A DNA stretch of 13,230 bases, taken from the NCBI GenBank assembly GCA_027596945.1, contig JADGJH010000909.1, positions 1 through 13,230 on the forward strand. The letters are read 5' to 3'. The notes beneath the pieces are model-generated. The model was not told where the DNA came from and ran no database searches. It worked only from the letters and a program-made list of their open reading frames with translations. Each line of letters starts with the position of its first letter. The stretch's first letter is position 1. This document shows positions 1 to 8,756 of this stretch, one piece after another. This DNA comes from Physocladia obscura (taxonomy: Eukaryota > Chytridiomycota > Chytridiomycetes > Chytridiales > Chytriomycetaceae). The translations under genes and the position numbers were made by a program.

Positions 1-83
1 CCCTTATTGTTGACCCCCTTACCGCTGCTATTCACGCTCCCAATAGTCACCCCGACACAAGTCACAAACCCCACACGTTCCAT
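1..83 (-). CDS. possible 5' end of a gene running off the left edge
   Basis: On the minus strand an ATG at 83-81 sits in a strong start context (GTGACCATGG) and opens a frame that stays open for 27 codons to the window edge. The peptide begins MERVGFVTCVGVTIGSV. It is too short to assign to a family. Base composition is richer in GC than the flanking spacer, which supports coding. A possible splice donor (GGTAAG) lies near the edge, so the first exon might end inside the window. The plus strand is also open over the same bases until about position 121, so a 3' end of a rightward gene is an alternative. Confidence is low. Confidence 0.3.
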   Translation of the reverse strand, partial: MERVGFVTCVGVTIGSVNSSGKGVNNK

Positions 84-189
84 GGTCACCAAAGAAAAAA
101 CAAGTCAAAAAAATAGATACTAGATGAACAAACTCCAAACAAACGCGACGCGTTCTCTCTTGATAAGTTTTAGTCAAATAGGAACCAAA

Positions 190-350
190 CTACATATAAA
201 TGTCATTATCGAATCCTAGTGGCCCAAAATCATCATTGTCAGGTCCACCTCCCAGTCGCCATGAATTCCCGTCAACTCTACTTCCCTGCCACCGCTGCCC
301 CTCTTCAGAAATCCTCTGCCAAATTCTCCGGCACCAAAAGGATTTCCGAC
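190..350 (-). pseudogene. PI31-like C-terminal tail, split over two frames
   Basis: On the minus strand, a frame ending with TAG at 192-190 encodes a tail reading GGGPDNDDFGPLGFDNDIYM. Its acidic PDND stretch, the PxGFDN segment and the final hydrophobic-Tyr-X (IYM) resemble the C terminus of PI31/PSMF1-type proteasome regulators, whose HbYX end docks in 20S alpha-subunit pockets. Upstream, the Gly/Arg-rich segment expected of such a protein is best read in a different frame (350 to 216, containing GAGEFGRGFLKRG) that runs into its own stop. Either one indel separates the frames, or the tail is a terminal exon starting at 285 after a GGTGGCAG acceptor. I find no PI31 N-terminal domain between 400 and 980. 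The family call rests on a short motif recalled from memory. Confidence 0.35.
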
Positions 351-407
351 TCATTCGATTAAAAGCAATAATTCATCCCAGCAGCAACGCAATGAACGAG
401 TAGTTTG

Positions 408-954
408 TTTGTGAGTACAACGGCTTTCAATGCAAAAGAGAGCGCTAATTTCGTGTGGCGGTATGACAGATTGTATGGGCGTTCTATACTTGCGGCAAAT
501 TCGAATCGTTGGATGCTGTTAATAATTGTGAAGGGATGTGGAAAATGAGGACTTGCAGTTGACTATGCAGGAGGAGTATTGTCAGATCAGAAGCTATACG
601 TATTCGGTCTGTTACTGGCTGGTGATGTTCGAGATTGTCATAACGATTGAAGCTACTCTTAATCGGAGCACAAATGTCACTTGGGAAATATGCTGGCTCA
701 GTTATTGCCTTTGTGTTTGATAAGCGCGTTCCTTTTTTTGTTTGCTATCAACTCTTGGCCATGGTCTGCGAATAAATTTTCGCATCATTATTAATAAGGC
801 TGCTTTACGCTTCGAAAAGTTAACAAAGAGAATTCACTTGTTGTAAATAAATCGCTTCACTTTAAACCAGGAAAATGTATAATTATGTTTTAACACAAAG
901 TTTGATACTTAACCCTAACTGTGATTAAAAAATTCGATTTGAAATTTTTTTCAG
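408..954. other. spacer without a convincing gene
   Basis: This stretch separates the PI31-like remnant from the KNH-type gene. A plus-strand frame from 538 to 720 is open but starts with GTG, has no in-frame ATG before codon 10 and resembles no family. The opposite strand is also open over roughly 480-750 without an ATG. It may contain more of a decayed gene, but neither reading can be supported. A telobox-like AACCCTAA lies at 911-918. Confidence 0.4.
909..918 (+). promoter_or_regulatory. telobox-like element (CTTAACCCTA) before the KNH-type gene
   Basis: The sequence ACTTAACCCTAACT contains AACCCTAA, the core bound by Tbf1/telobox factors in fungal and plant promoters. It is about 70 bases upstream of the ATG at 984. 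The same CTTAACCCT word recurs at 5811 and 10452, in each case in a region upstream of a gene. Function is inferred. Confidence 0.35.
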
Positions 955-987
955 ATGGAGAAAAAAATTCAAAAAATCGAAGGATGA
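955..987 (+). promoter_or_regulatory. 10-codon uORF overlapping the next start codon
   Basis: An ATG at 955 opens a short frame (MEKKIQKIEG) whose TGA stop at 985-987 overlaps the main ATG at 984 in an ATGA arrangement. If the leader begins upstream, this would favour termination-reinitiation or leaky scanning. The bases just before it (TTTTTTCAG) also look like a splice acceptor, so a 5' UTR intron ending at 954 is an alternative. Confidence 0.3.
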
Positions 988-1667
988 ACTATCACCAAAC
1001 GTTGATTTCCTTGCTTGCAACTGCAGCACTTGCTTTCGCTGGCGACGGCTGCACAAGTATTACTGGCGCCGCAATCTCTATTCTTTCCCCCACGCAAGGT
1101 TTAGTCGTCGCGGCTGGTTCCAGTCTTGTTCGTCCCTATTTGATAATTACTTTTTGCCACTTTGTCATTCTGACCTGTATCGAAAACAAAAAACAATCAG
1201 CTAATTACCTGGGAAGTGACGGGGAGTCCGTCAGCTGCATATTTGGCTCTTCCGTTGACTCTCGTTATAGGGGTTAGGCGACACCTTCTAGTTTTTTTTT
1301 TTGTTGAACGAATTACCAATCAATATCAAAAAAAAAAAATACAACACAGAACGCTGCCAACTCCAACAACGTGGTTCCCGTCGCAACACTCTCCTTCTCT
1401 TCCAAAATTTACATCAGTAATGCCACCGTCACCGCCACAGTTCCGACGTCAATCTCGGCTGGACAAAACTACACCGTCGAAGCAAAATACGATGATTTGA
1501 CTACTTCCGTGACGCTGCTTTCGTGTTACAGTCCGCAATTTGCAATTACTTCTACGGCTGTTGCATCGACGACTACTTCGGTTGTGACAACAACAACCAA
1601 GTCAGGTGCCGTTGGTGGTAGTGTTGCTGGAGTGGCTGCAGCTGGTGTTTTGGCCTTATTTTTGTGA
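984..1667 (+). CDS. KNH/Kre9-type Ser/Thr-rich secreted protein, probable GPI anchor
   Basis: Three exons fit: 984-1127, 1201-1272 and 1350-1667, giving 177 aa. Both introns are phase 0. Intron 1 (73 nt) runs GTTCGT to TCAG with a CTGAC branch site near 1170. Intron 2 (77 nt) runs GTTAGG to ACAG. A donor at 1264 is an in-frame alternative that would remove three residues. Residues 1-19 form a signal peptide (MNYHQTLISLLATAALAFA). Residues 31-60 carry the signature of the Kre9/KNH N-terminal domain: SPTQGLVVAAGSS, then ITWEVTGSPSAAY, with exon 1 and exon 2 supplying the two halves. The C-terminal part is Ser/Thr-rich (STTTSVVTTTTKSG), then a small-residue hydrophobic tail (AVGGSVAGVAAAGVLALFL) typical of GPI signals. 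Family members are cell-surface proteins, some linked to beta-1,6-glucan. The ATG at 984 is chosen because it directly starts the signal peptide. Confidence 0.8.
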
Positions 1668-1886
1668 TTAGTGATTTTTTTAATTTTTTTGGTTGTGCTA
1701 TTGGTTGATCGGAGTTTTAGAGTTATTTCAGTGGAAAAAAAATTTTGATGCAAAAATTATTTCTGCCCCAAAATTACAACAGAGTATAGAATCCAGAACT
1801 AATGCTACAGCTGTTTTCAATGTGAAGTGGACAGATAAAAAATATTGATTTGACAAACATTTGTTTAGCAACACTGGAAATAGTAG
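1668..1886. other. AT-rich 3' region of the KNH-type gene
   Basis: No coding frame is supported. The first part after the TGA at 1665-1667 is T-rich and presumably holds the 3' UTR. No clear AATAAA was seen close to the stop. Confidence 0.4.
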
Positions 1887-2636
1887 TCTGTAAGCAACAA
1901 GCTATACCAAGTCAGAAAGTATCATACTTATATTAAAAAAGATACAAGCAATGAATATGGTTCATTAAAGGACATGAACAAATTTGATAACATCAACAGT
2001 TTTGATGAAGGTGAACCCAAAGTTGATAAGTTTGATGGAGAAGACAACAAAATCAAAAAAAAAATCGACAAAGTTGAAGGTTTGGAGAATATCAAAGGTA
2101 TGTCAAAACTCACTGCCAGTTGACATGGACTTCAAATTGCAACTTAAGGTCAATTCATATTGTCGTCTGTGCATGTTACTGACAGTTGTAATTGTTTTTT
2201 TATTTGACAGGAGAACAGGTATTACTTTATTTTTAAGGAGGAAGTGAAATATGCTACATTGAGCAAATTTAAAGCATTGAATTGCTACAAAATTTCGGAA
2301 GTTGGAAGGCTAAAAGTAATTAATGTTTGGAAGCACTATCACCCCAAATTTTTGAAATTGAACAAGTTAGGGCTATGAAACAAGTTTAAGGTAGATTTTA
2401 GACATATGACAGAGAAAGTTATATTTTACCACCACACTTTCTTTCAATTGATTGAATTTCCAATTCCAGACTTTCCTTTTCTTGTTGAGAGAGACATTGG
2501 TTGTGTTAGTTTATTTGCCAAAAATTGTGCTCATCATTGTAATTTTTATAGGAAAGCTTCCATGTTTAGGAAGAAAATTATGATTTCATTGTTAAAAAGT
2601 TTTTTCTTTCTTCATGCAAGATACATCCAGCAATAA
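1887..2636 (+). pseudogene. decayed AT-rich two-exon gene of unknown family
   Basis: A frame open from 1887, with ATG at 1974, encodes a hydrophilic Lys/Asp/Asn-rich segment (for example MNKFDNINSFDEGEPKVDKF). A textbook intron follows: donor AAG|GTATGT at 2098, branch CTGAC at 2179-2183, pyrimidine tract, and acceptor TTTGACAG ending at 2210 (113 nt). Downstream, a second frame from 2211 is coding-like (ENRYYFIFKEEVKYATLSKF and onward) to a TGA at 2376-2378, then stays open to a TAA at 2636. The two sides of the intron do not agree in phase. They would agree if the frame changed at the ten-A run 2055-2064, so a homopolymer indel is the simplest explanation. The in-frame TGA is a second lesion. 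Codon use is far more AT-rich than in the intact genes. I do not recognise the family. Confidence 0.4.
2055..2064 (+). repeat. A10 homopolymer, likely site of a frame change
   Basis: Ten consecutive A inside the Lys-rich segment of the decayed gene. The frame upstream of the run and the frame that splices correctly downstream differ by one base, so either a biological slip or an assembly error here would account for the break. Confidence 0.4.
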
Positions 2637-2797
2637 TTAATTTCCATTTTTTTGTTATGAAATTGATTGAAAACAAGAAAAATATGTTAATTTGTTGGTG
2701 TATGATTTCGCAAATGTCTACAAAAGTGATCTAAAAAAAAACAAAAAAAACAGTGAAAAGCAACAAAATATTCATCCTTCATTAAATGAGAGGAATT
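2637..2797. other. AT-rich spacer, 3' flank of the transporter gene
   Basis: This short AT-rich stretch with A runs lies between the decayed rightward gene and the TAG of the leftward transporter gene. I see no gene in it. It would hold the transporter's 3' UTR. Confidence 0.4.
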
Positions 2798-5712
2798 CTA
2801 CCGTTGCTTGTCCTGATGCATGCCAATCAACATCCCCAGTCCAATAACTCTTAACCCGGTTCCCAGCACTGCACACATGAGCAGATCAAATCCAACGCGA
2901 TCAAGCGTATATCCCCACGCAGCAGCCATAAAATCAATATCAAATTTTCCTCGATATACAGCAATCATTGCAGAATAGTTTGCCTCAGATGCCCACTTGT
3001 TGAAGCTCAGTTCGTTAAGGAAAATGTATCCGTGCTCAGCCGCATCCTTAAGGCTGGGACCATAGCCGCAGAGCACCGAGAGGATCAGACTGACAACGAC
3101 AGCAAGGATGGCAGCGTTTTCGCGGCGAGCAAGTAATGAAACGACAGTGGAAATGCCGTATACACCCCAAAACTGAAGCAGCACAATGGCATACATGAGA
3201 TACGGGTTAATGTCTGGTTTAGCAAAAAACATGAAAAATGCAGTGAAATGTAAAGATGCCAGCACAACGCGAAACAGTGTTGCGATAGTTTTACCCTGTA
3301 TGGAAAAAATAGAAAATCTGTTGAGCCAACAGACAATCCTATCCAAGAATGTGACAAACCAAATAATAAGCAAGACGACTATGTCCTGCCGCAGCCTCTC
3401 TCCAATAAACTTCCTTCTCCTCCCCGAAAACTTTAACTGCTGACGGCGCTCCAGCTAATCCGATAGTAACTCCCATCAGGAATCCGCAAACGCCTATAAC
3501 ATCCATTGGCGCTGGCGACAGAACAAAGTATTTATCAACGTAGACTCCGCTGACCATTTCTGGTAACTTCCCGGAGAGCGCAACACCAATCAAAGAGCCG
3601 GCCATGGTAGCAACAGCCAGTTCCAATGCGAACCCCTGTCCTTCTCTTGCCTGCTGCACAACACTGCGTTGATGGCAATAAAAAAGCTGCTTCCAAAACC
3701 TGGCGCCGCGGTCATGCAAAACGCGCTCAACAATCTTGTGAAACTCAGCTTCATGAACTGCGGAATTATTGGACACTGGCAGATCCGGAACAATCATCTT
3801 TCGGACAGCAAATAATTCCAGTGGGATCCGTTTACCAACAGCTGAATTTTTCAAAGCTACACTATGTCTACCATTTCCATGTACGCTTTTTTCGTGTCCA
3901 TTGCTGTTTTTATTGCTTTTATTACTACCACCATTATTATCACTGCCGTCAGGGTTCAAATTCACTGAATTTGCAAGTTCCCAGATGACGGCCAAATCAT
4001 CTGGAGTCAGCCCCTTCCGGCCAACGCCTTTCCCAGCTAAAATATCCATCAAAGTATCTGCAGGATTTGCACCGTCTTCAAAAATAAATCCCAGTGCCTC
4101 AAAGTACGGCTGCGCTTTATCAGTTGGGCCCATGAACGCGACTCGGCCACCGGGGACGAGTAAAACAACATCGTCGAATTTGCGGAAGATTTCGATACGC
4201 GGCTGGTGAATAACGGCAACGATAGTAAGACCGAGGTGCGTGACGGCGCGTAGAATTGTGGCAACGTCGTGGGAGCGGGTTGCGTCGAGACCGGAAGTCG
4301 GTTCATCTAAAAAAATTGCGAGTGGTGCTGCGCATAGTTCCATGGCGATAGACACGCGTTTTCGTTGGCCGCCAGAAACTCCGCGGTGTGCTGCGTCACC
4401 GATATACACGTTTGAAACGTCTTTGAGGCTTAGTAAAAATGTTAAGTTTGTTTTTTTTTTTGGTCTGTTTTTTTTTTTTTTGTGAAAAACTCACTAAAAA
4501 GCTCGGAGCATATTATCTACATGCTCGTCAATCTGTCGCTTTGACCAATTCCGTGGCAGCCGAATCCTAGCAGAATGAAGCACATTTTCACGTACAGTGA
4601 GGTCATGTAGCATGACATCATCCTGCGGAACATAACCAACGAGTTTTTTAAACATTTTCATTTCAATTTCGCGTCCATTAATAATTAGCTGACCATGCGT
4701 TTTTGCCAGCTTGCCCATCAGCACGTTCATGAAAGTTGTCTTGCCAGAGCCACTTGGACCCATAATGGCAGTCATACGGCGGGAGCGAATAGTTCCGGAG
4801 ATGTTACTGAGAATAGATTTTCCGGTGGGGAGCGTGACGCCAAGGTTATTGAAGGCAATATCCATGCGGAGTTCAGCGCCACCAAAGCTCTTGCGGTAGT
4901 CGGCAATGAGGAAGTGCATGTCTTTTTTGTCTGACACCGTAAATTCAGATGCCATTTCCATGGTACTGTCATGGTTGCTATTGGCGAGTTTGGAGCGAAG
5001 AAAACGGGGAGCATGCAATTTGTTGAGGTATTTGAGGTGGCCTGTTTTGTAACGCAGCAGCGTGACAATCAGGAGAGTTGCAAGGTCGCTAAAGACAAGA
5101 AGGGCAATGAAGCCAAAGTATTTTTGATTTGGGGATCCAGCGGGGCAGAGAGAAAAGAGAAAGTCGCAAGAGATTGGGGAAACGGAGCCACTCGGGCAGT
5201 AGTGCGATTCGGGACATGGGATCATCGCGAGATAGTTTGGGCAGTAGAATCCAGGTTTGCAGAGAACAGGTTCGTAGAGCCCCTGCGCCTACATTATTAA
5301 ATAAATAAAGATTAGAATTAATTGGTCTGTCCGAAAAAGCCAATGAGACACGTAATATTTCAGAGAAAATTAGGCATCACGCGACGCAGTAACTTACAGG
5401 ACAGGCTGTATAAGTCAGGCGGCTCAGCACGCAGGAGGCGGTTGGTGGACACGCAACAGGCAGTGTGCGCGGATCACGCGTATCGAGATTTGGACAGAAC
5501 CAACCGGCGTCACAGCTCAACATTGCTGCGGTTAAGTTCGTGCTTGTGTCCGTGTTTGAGTTGTTCGCATTCAAGTATGCCATCAGCGGAATCCCCAGTG
5601 TCTGATTAGCTCCCGCTAGACATCCCAGCCCAACAGTATATGACGTTGCAGACTCGCCACTGCCGATGCTGACTGGAATCTGTCCCGCCGTTGTGTTGAC
5701 CACAACACTCAT
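2798..5712 (-). CDS. ABCG-type half-transporter with Cys-rich N-terminal ectodomain
   Basis: Four exons fit: 5712-5398, 5288-4495, 4428-3360 and 3295-2798, giving 891 aa. Introns are 109 nt (GTAAGT..GTAG), 66 nt (GTGAGT..TAAG) and 64 nt (GTTTGT..ACAG). Residues 1-160 are a Cys-rich extracytoplasmic region with 12 Cys in CxxGxxCP-type pairs (CDAGWFCP, CKPGFYCP, CPESHYCPSG) and several N-glycosylation sequons. One membrane helix follows at about 162-183. The ATPase domain has Walker A GPSGSGKTT (282-290), Q-loop Gln327, signature VSGGQ (387-391), Walker B LAIFLDEP ending at 413, and H-loop His444; all are intact. An Asn/Ser/Lys-rich linker spans about 524-560. Six helices follow (about 635-656, 668-696, 727-751, 757-780, 786-808, 860-884). 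The layout matches the plant ABCG24/28-like and fungal Cys-rich ABCG group. It would dimerise to export a lipid or drug-like substrate, which is unknown here. No signal peptide is visible at the chosen ATG, so an upstream exon may be missing. Confidence 0.85.
4429..4494 (-). other. intron in the transporter gene, largely poly-A
   Basis: This 66-nt intron splits the ATPase domain between the Q-loop and the signature motif. On the coding strand it runs GTGAGT to CTAAG. It contains two long A runs (14 and 11 bases; T runs at 4468-4481 and 4451-4461 on the plus strand) and a CTTAAC branch-like site. Splicing creates a Tyr codon from TA plus C. The flanking protein sequence lines up with ABC proteins only if it is removed. 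Confidence 0.75.
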
Positions 5713-6344
5713 TCTGACTCTGAATAATTATCCTTTTCATCTGTTCCCACGTGCAAAAATAGTTTGGATCTCGTTCAGGGTGGAAAATTTATGTTTTTCC
5801 GCCAATCAGACTTAACCCTCAAAAAATTATTTTTCAAAATCACCAATTTTTATCCAGAACTGATCAAAAAACAAAACAACTTCTTTGTGTTTTACTATAA
5901 AATCACGAACTAAAGCGCGCTCCTTTCCGAAACGTACCAAAAATAATTTTTAGTTTATCTGGTTTCATAAAAGTAATAACAAGCAAGATTTTATACCAGA
6001 TTAAAAAATTTTCTTTTTCTTTATGAGATTTGAAGAATAAAATAGACTAATGGTTCTGAATTCATGTGTATGAAAACATTCGGCTAAAAGGCTTAAAGAG
6101 CATATAGCATTAAAAGTGGCGCAAATACAAGAAAAAAAGTGGCAAATAAAATCGAATTCAGATCATACTGTGTTATTTTTGACATAATATATTCAACAGG
6201 AAATAAGCGCAAATAAGGGTATTTTTAATGTTTTAGCACATTTTCTTTAGTGGCACTTCTGGATATTTCGAAGCGCTTTCTCCCTCCGTCAACGTCGGGA
6301 AGAAACAGCTTTTTGCAAGGGAAACCATTTTCATGCCATACTTT
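5713..6344. other. intergenic region between the regulator and transporter genes
   Basis: This is the promoter region of the leftward transporter and the 3' flank of the leftward regulator. It is AT-rich with no supported ORF. It contains a telobox-like CTTAACCCT at 5811-5819 (about 100 bases upstream of the transporter ATG) and a CCG-N7-CGG arrangement at 6286-6298. No upstream exon with a signal peptide could be found. Confidence 0.4.
5811..5819 (+). promoter_or_regulatory. telobox-like CTTAACCCT before the transporter gene
   Basis: The sequence GACTTAACCCTCAA repeats the nine-base word seen at 909 and 10452. It is about 100 bases upstream of the transporter ATG, on the strand opposite to the gene. 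The trailing TAA of a full telobox is replaced by TCA. Function is inferred. Confidence 0.3.
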
Positions 6345-8408
6345 TCATTTAATCCACTTCTGCCGCCAAAAGCGACGCCAATCCTCTTCATATGGCGCCC
6401 TCCATTTCAAATTTTGATTAACTTCCATACCCAGCAATCCCAAATACACCCAAGGTTCTTCTACCGCAACTGGAGGCCGATCACTAATATCATCTGCATC
6501 CAAACTCAGAACCGTCATTTCCAAAACCAAACTTTCTACAGAATCTTTTTCAATTCGGGCACCGACATTGTTGCTCACACTGAAACTGGTGAGACTGCTG
6601 CTGCCACTATTGCACCGACTGTCCATCACACTGATTCCATAGCCATTCACAAAGACACCATCAGCAAAGTCAGGCACCGCCGATGTAAACCCTGATATAT
6701 ACGCCCGACTTGCTTTATCTGTCCCAATGTTTATGGATTTCATCTCTGCAATCATTCCAACCACACAATCAAGCATGGGTGAGACCACACACGCACGGTT
6801 TGCAGGTACATCCGCATTAAACTTTGCTTCATCGCCACACTGACTCGTCTCCAATAAACACAAGCACTTTCTGAAAACCTCCATACGTCGTACAATCGCA
6901 GCACGGACTTCCAATTCATGAGTGTTTGTACGTTCTTCATACAAGTGCCAATAGTATGGAAGCGTGCGGCAGTACATGAACCACGAAACAGTAGCACCTT
7001 CAAAACAGCCGTTCGCAATGCTTGCCATACCGCGCCAAAAGTCACTGGTGAGCTGTTTTTTTCCGGGTTCCAAAGCTACAGTCATTTCAACAAGTCTCGA
7101 GAAAAGATTTTCGAGCCGTTGAGATTCGGAAAGACATGTTTCGATCGCGTCGACAATAAAATTTATCGTCGAATCGGTGAGCAGTGTTGAGGAGTGCAGA
7201 ATCGGGTTGATAAATGTCATGTATAGAACAGAGCGATATGCTACGCAGATTAGAATTGAAGGAACGATTATTGTGTTGAGTGCTGCTGATGTGTCGCCGC
7301 CTGACAAATGGGTTTGCAGTGTTTCTGGTGTTACGTGAAGGTGGGGTGGGAGAGTTTTTTGCCAGTTGGCGACTTTGGAGAGATAATTGTGAATTGTTGT
7401 CTGATTTTCGGTGCTGAGGAGCCATTGGAAGGAAGCTGGAGGAGATCGTGCATAATTGGCAATAAGCTCTGCGATATCAAGAAAATGGCTCATATAAAAT
7501 GTGGCGGCAGCCTTGACAATAGTATTAGAATAGCTGAAAACTTGAGAATGAGGCTTGACGCTAACTGATATCGCCGGAACTTTAATTTTGCTTGTTCTGA
7601 GAGATACTGATTTTGCGCAAAAATATATTAACCAGTAGAGACGACGGCGTTCATCTTTTTTAGATAGCGATAAAGTTTCGCCGTAAAATAGTTTATCCGG
7701 ATCTTGGACTAGTTGTAATATTTCGATCAAAGCAACTGCCTTGATCAACGCGCCAATTCCAGCTGCTGGTTGGCCTCTAGCAAAAGTAAACTGGTATTCT
7801 AAAAATAGCGCTTGCGCATATTCGAGTGTCGGTTTTGCTTCCATGAAAGCCAAATATTTTCTAGCAATATCGTAATGATGTTGAACAATTTTTGGAGAAA
7901 GTTTTTTATAATGAGCTGTGAAGGCACAGATCATGAATCTACGAGACAAACAATTGAATTAAAAATAGACCAAAAAAATTAATTTAAAACATGAAAAAAA
8001 AGTAAGAAACCTAATAGCAGGAGGGTGAGAGTCAAAGTGAAGCATGAAATGCTTGGGGTTGATTGGACACATTGAGTGAAACATAAATGATGACTCATGC
8101 AAATGACATTCAAGCATATCATAAAGTTTGCTGTCCATGCTTGAATCATCGAAGATCTCGATAGGCATTTCTGATGTAGCCATATACTTGCGTAGCTGTG
8201 TGTTTGGTGGAACGTTCACTCGATATGGTATATACGGATGGAAGTGATTGGCTGCGGGATACAGTTGATTAATGTTCGAATAACTTGGCGCATCCGTGTC
8301 CGGCCGATAAACGCACGGCAAGTCTTTGCGAACGCAAGTAGCGCACGCAGGATACTCTTTCCCGCATAGTTTGTGCATGCCTGCACATCGATTACATGGC
8401 TTAAGCAT
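6345..8408 (-). CDS. Zn2Cys6 fungal transcription factor
   Basis: Two exons fit: 8408-8011 and 7938-6345, giving 663 aa. The 72-nt intron (GTTTCT..GTAG) splits an Arg codon, and removing it restores the run HPPAIRFMICAFTAHY expected of this family. The zinc cluster is at the extreme N terminus: Cys5, 8, 15, 22, 25 and 32 with spacing C-x2-C-x6-C-x6-C-x2-C-x6-C, the binuclear zinc cluster pattern of Gal4-type proteins. The middle homology region follows, with the hallmark ERRRLYWLIYF near residue 230. The start is the ATG at 8408; the frame is open further upstream but with no in-frame ATG. The protein should act in the nucleus on CGG-type sites. The loop between Cys8 and Cys15 is AGMHKL rather than the usual basic RRKKxK-like stretch, so DNA contact may differ. 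The C-terminal third is Ser/Val/Asp-rich and could be an activation domain. The gene lies upstream of the ABCG gene on the same strand. Confidence 0.85.
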
Positions 8409-8756
8409 TTTTTTTTCCAAATTTTTGTGAAGACAACCTGACGACAATATGATGACATAATAAAAACTCTCGTATTGGGACGCAGACTCTCAAGTACGGG
8501 TTAATACGGATGATCTCGTGTTTGGTTAATATGGTTCATGCTGCATGGTATGTTTCGCCAACTAAAATCGGGTGTTTTGTCAACTAAATTTAGCTCGGGA
8601 ACTCGGTTATTCACACTTTATTTTCCCCGAGCTTTTGGTATTTTTTAATGAGTATAATAGTTTAATAACTTTAAGCATTTCCAAAAAGAAACTAAATATG
8701 CAAAAAATTTGTTTGATTTCACATCTATGAAAGAAGTTTTTTTATTTTTTTATTAG
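8409..8756. promoter_or_regulatory. upstream region of the Zn2Cys6 gene with repeated CGG-type sites
   Basis: This stretch carries several short repeated or mirrored words that suit a Zn2Cys6 protein. TACGG occurs twice in direct orientation (8495-8499 and 8505-8509). CTCGG occurs twice (8594-8598 and 8602-8606). AGCTCGGG at 8592-8599 is mirrored by CCCGAGCT at 8626-8633. ACTCTC also occurs twice (near 8466 and 8486). Autoregulation is a reasonable inference, not shown. The plus-strand side ends in a pyrimidine-rich TTAG that could be an acceptor for the coding-like fragment beginning at 8757. Confidence 0.35.
8592..8633. repeat. inverted repeat AGCTCGGG / CCCGAGCT
   Basis: Two perfect 8-base arms at 8592-8599 and 8626-8633 are separated by 26 bases. 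The arms contain CGG/CCG triplets, the half-sites of Zn2Cys6 proteins. The element lies about 185-225 bases upstream of the regulator's ATG. Confidence 0.5.

Noticed and set aside
494..505. ATTCGAATCG resembling a tRNA B box
   Set aside because: No matching A box, acceptor stem or cloverleaf could be folded around it.
921..983. N-terminal extension of the KNH-type protein from a GTG at 921
   Set aside because: Non-ATG start, and it would bury the signal peptide behind 21 charged residues.
1526..1753. 75-codon minus-strand frame
   Set aside because: Antisense to the Ser/Thr-rich tail of the KNH-type gene; the Thr/Val repeats simply mirror it.
3769..4209. 146-codon plus-strand frame
   Set aside because: Antisense to the ABCG ATPase domain, whose motifs are unmistakable on the minus strand.
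4971..5300. 109-codon plus-strand frame
   Set aside because: Antisense to the ABCG ectodomain and first helix, and it crosses the splice junction at 5288.
6333..6695. 120-codon plus-strand frame
   Set aside because: Antisense to the C-terminal part of the Zn2Cys6 gene; no supporting motif.
8409..8458. Earlier start for the Zn2Cys6 protein (TTG at 8447, or ATG at 8458)
   Set aside because: The TTG is not a normal start, and the ATG at 8458 is in a different frame; the ATG at 8408 places the zinc cluster at the N terminus without conflict.
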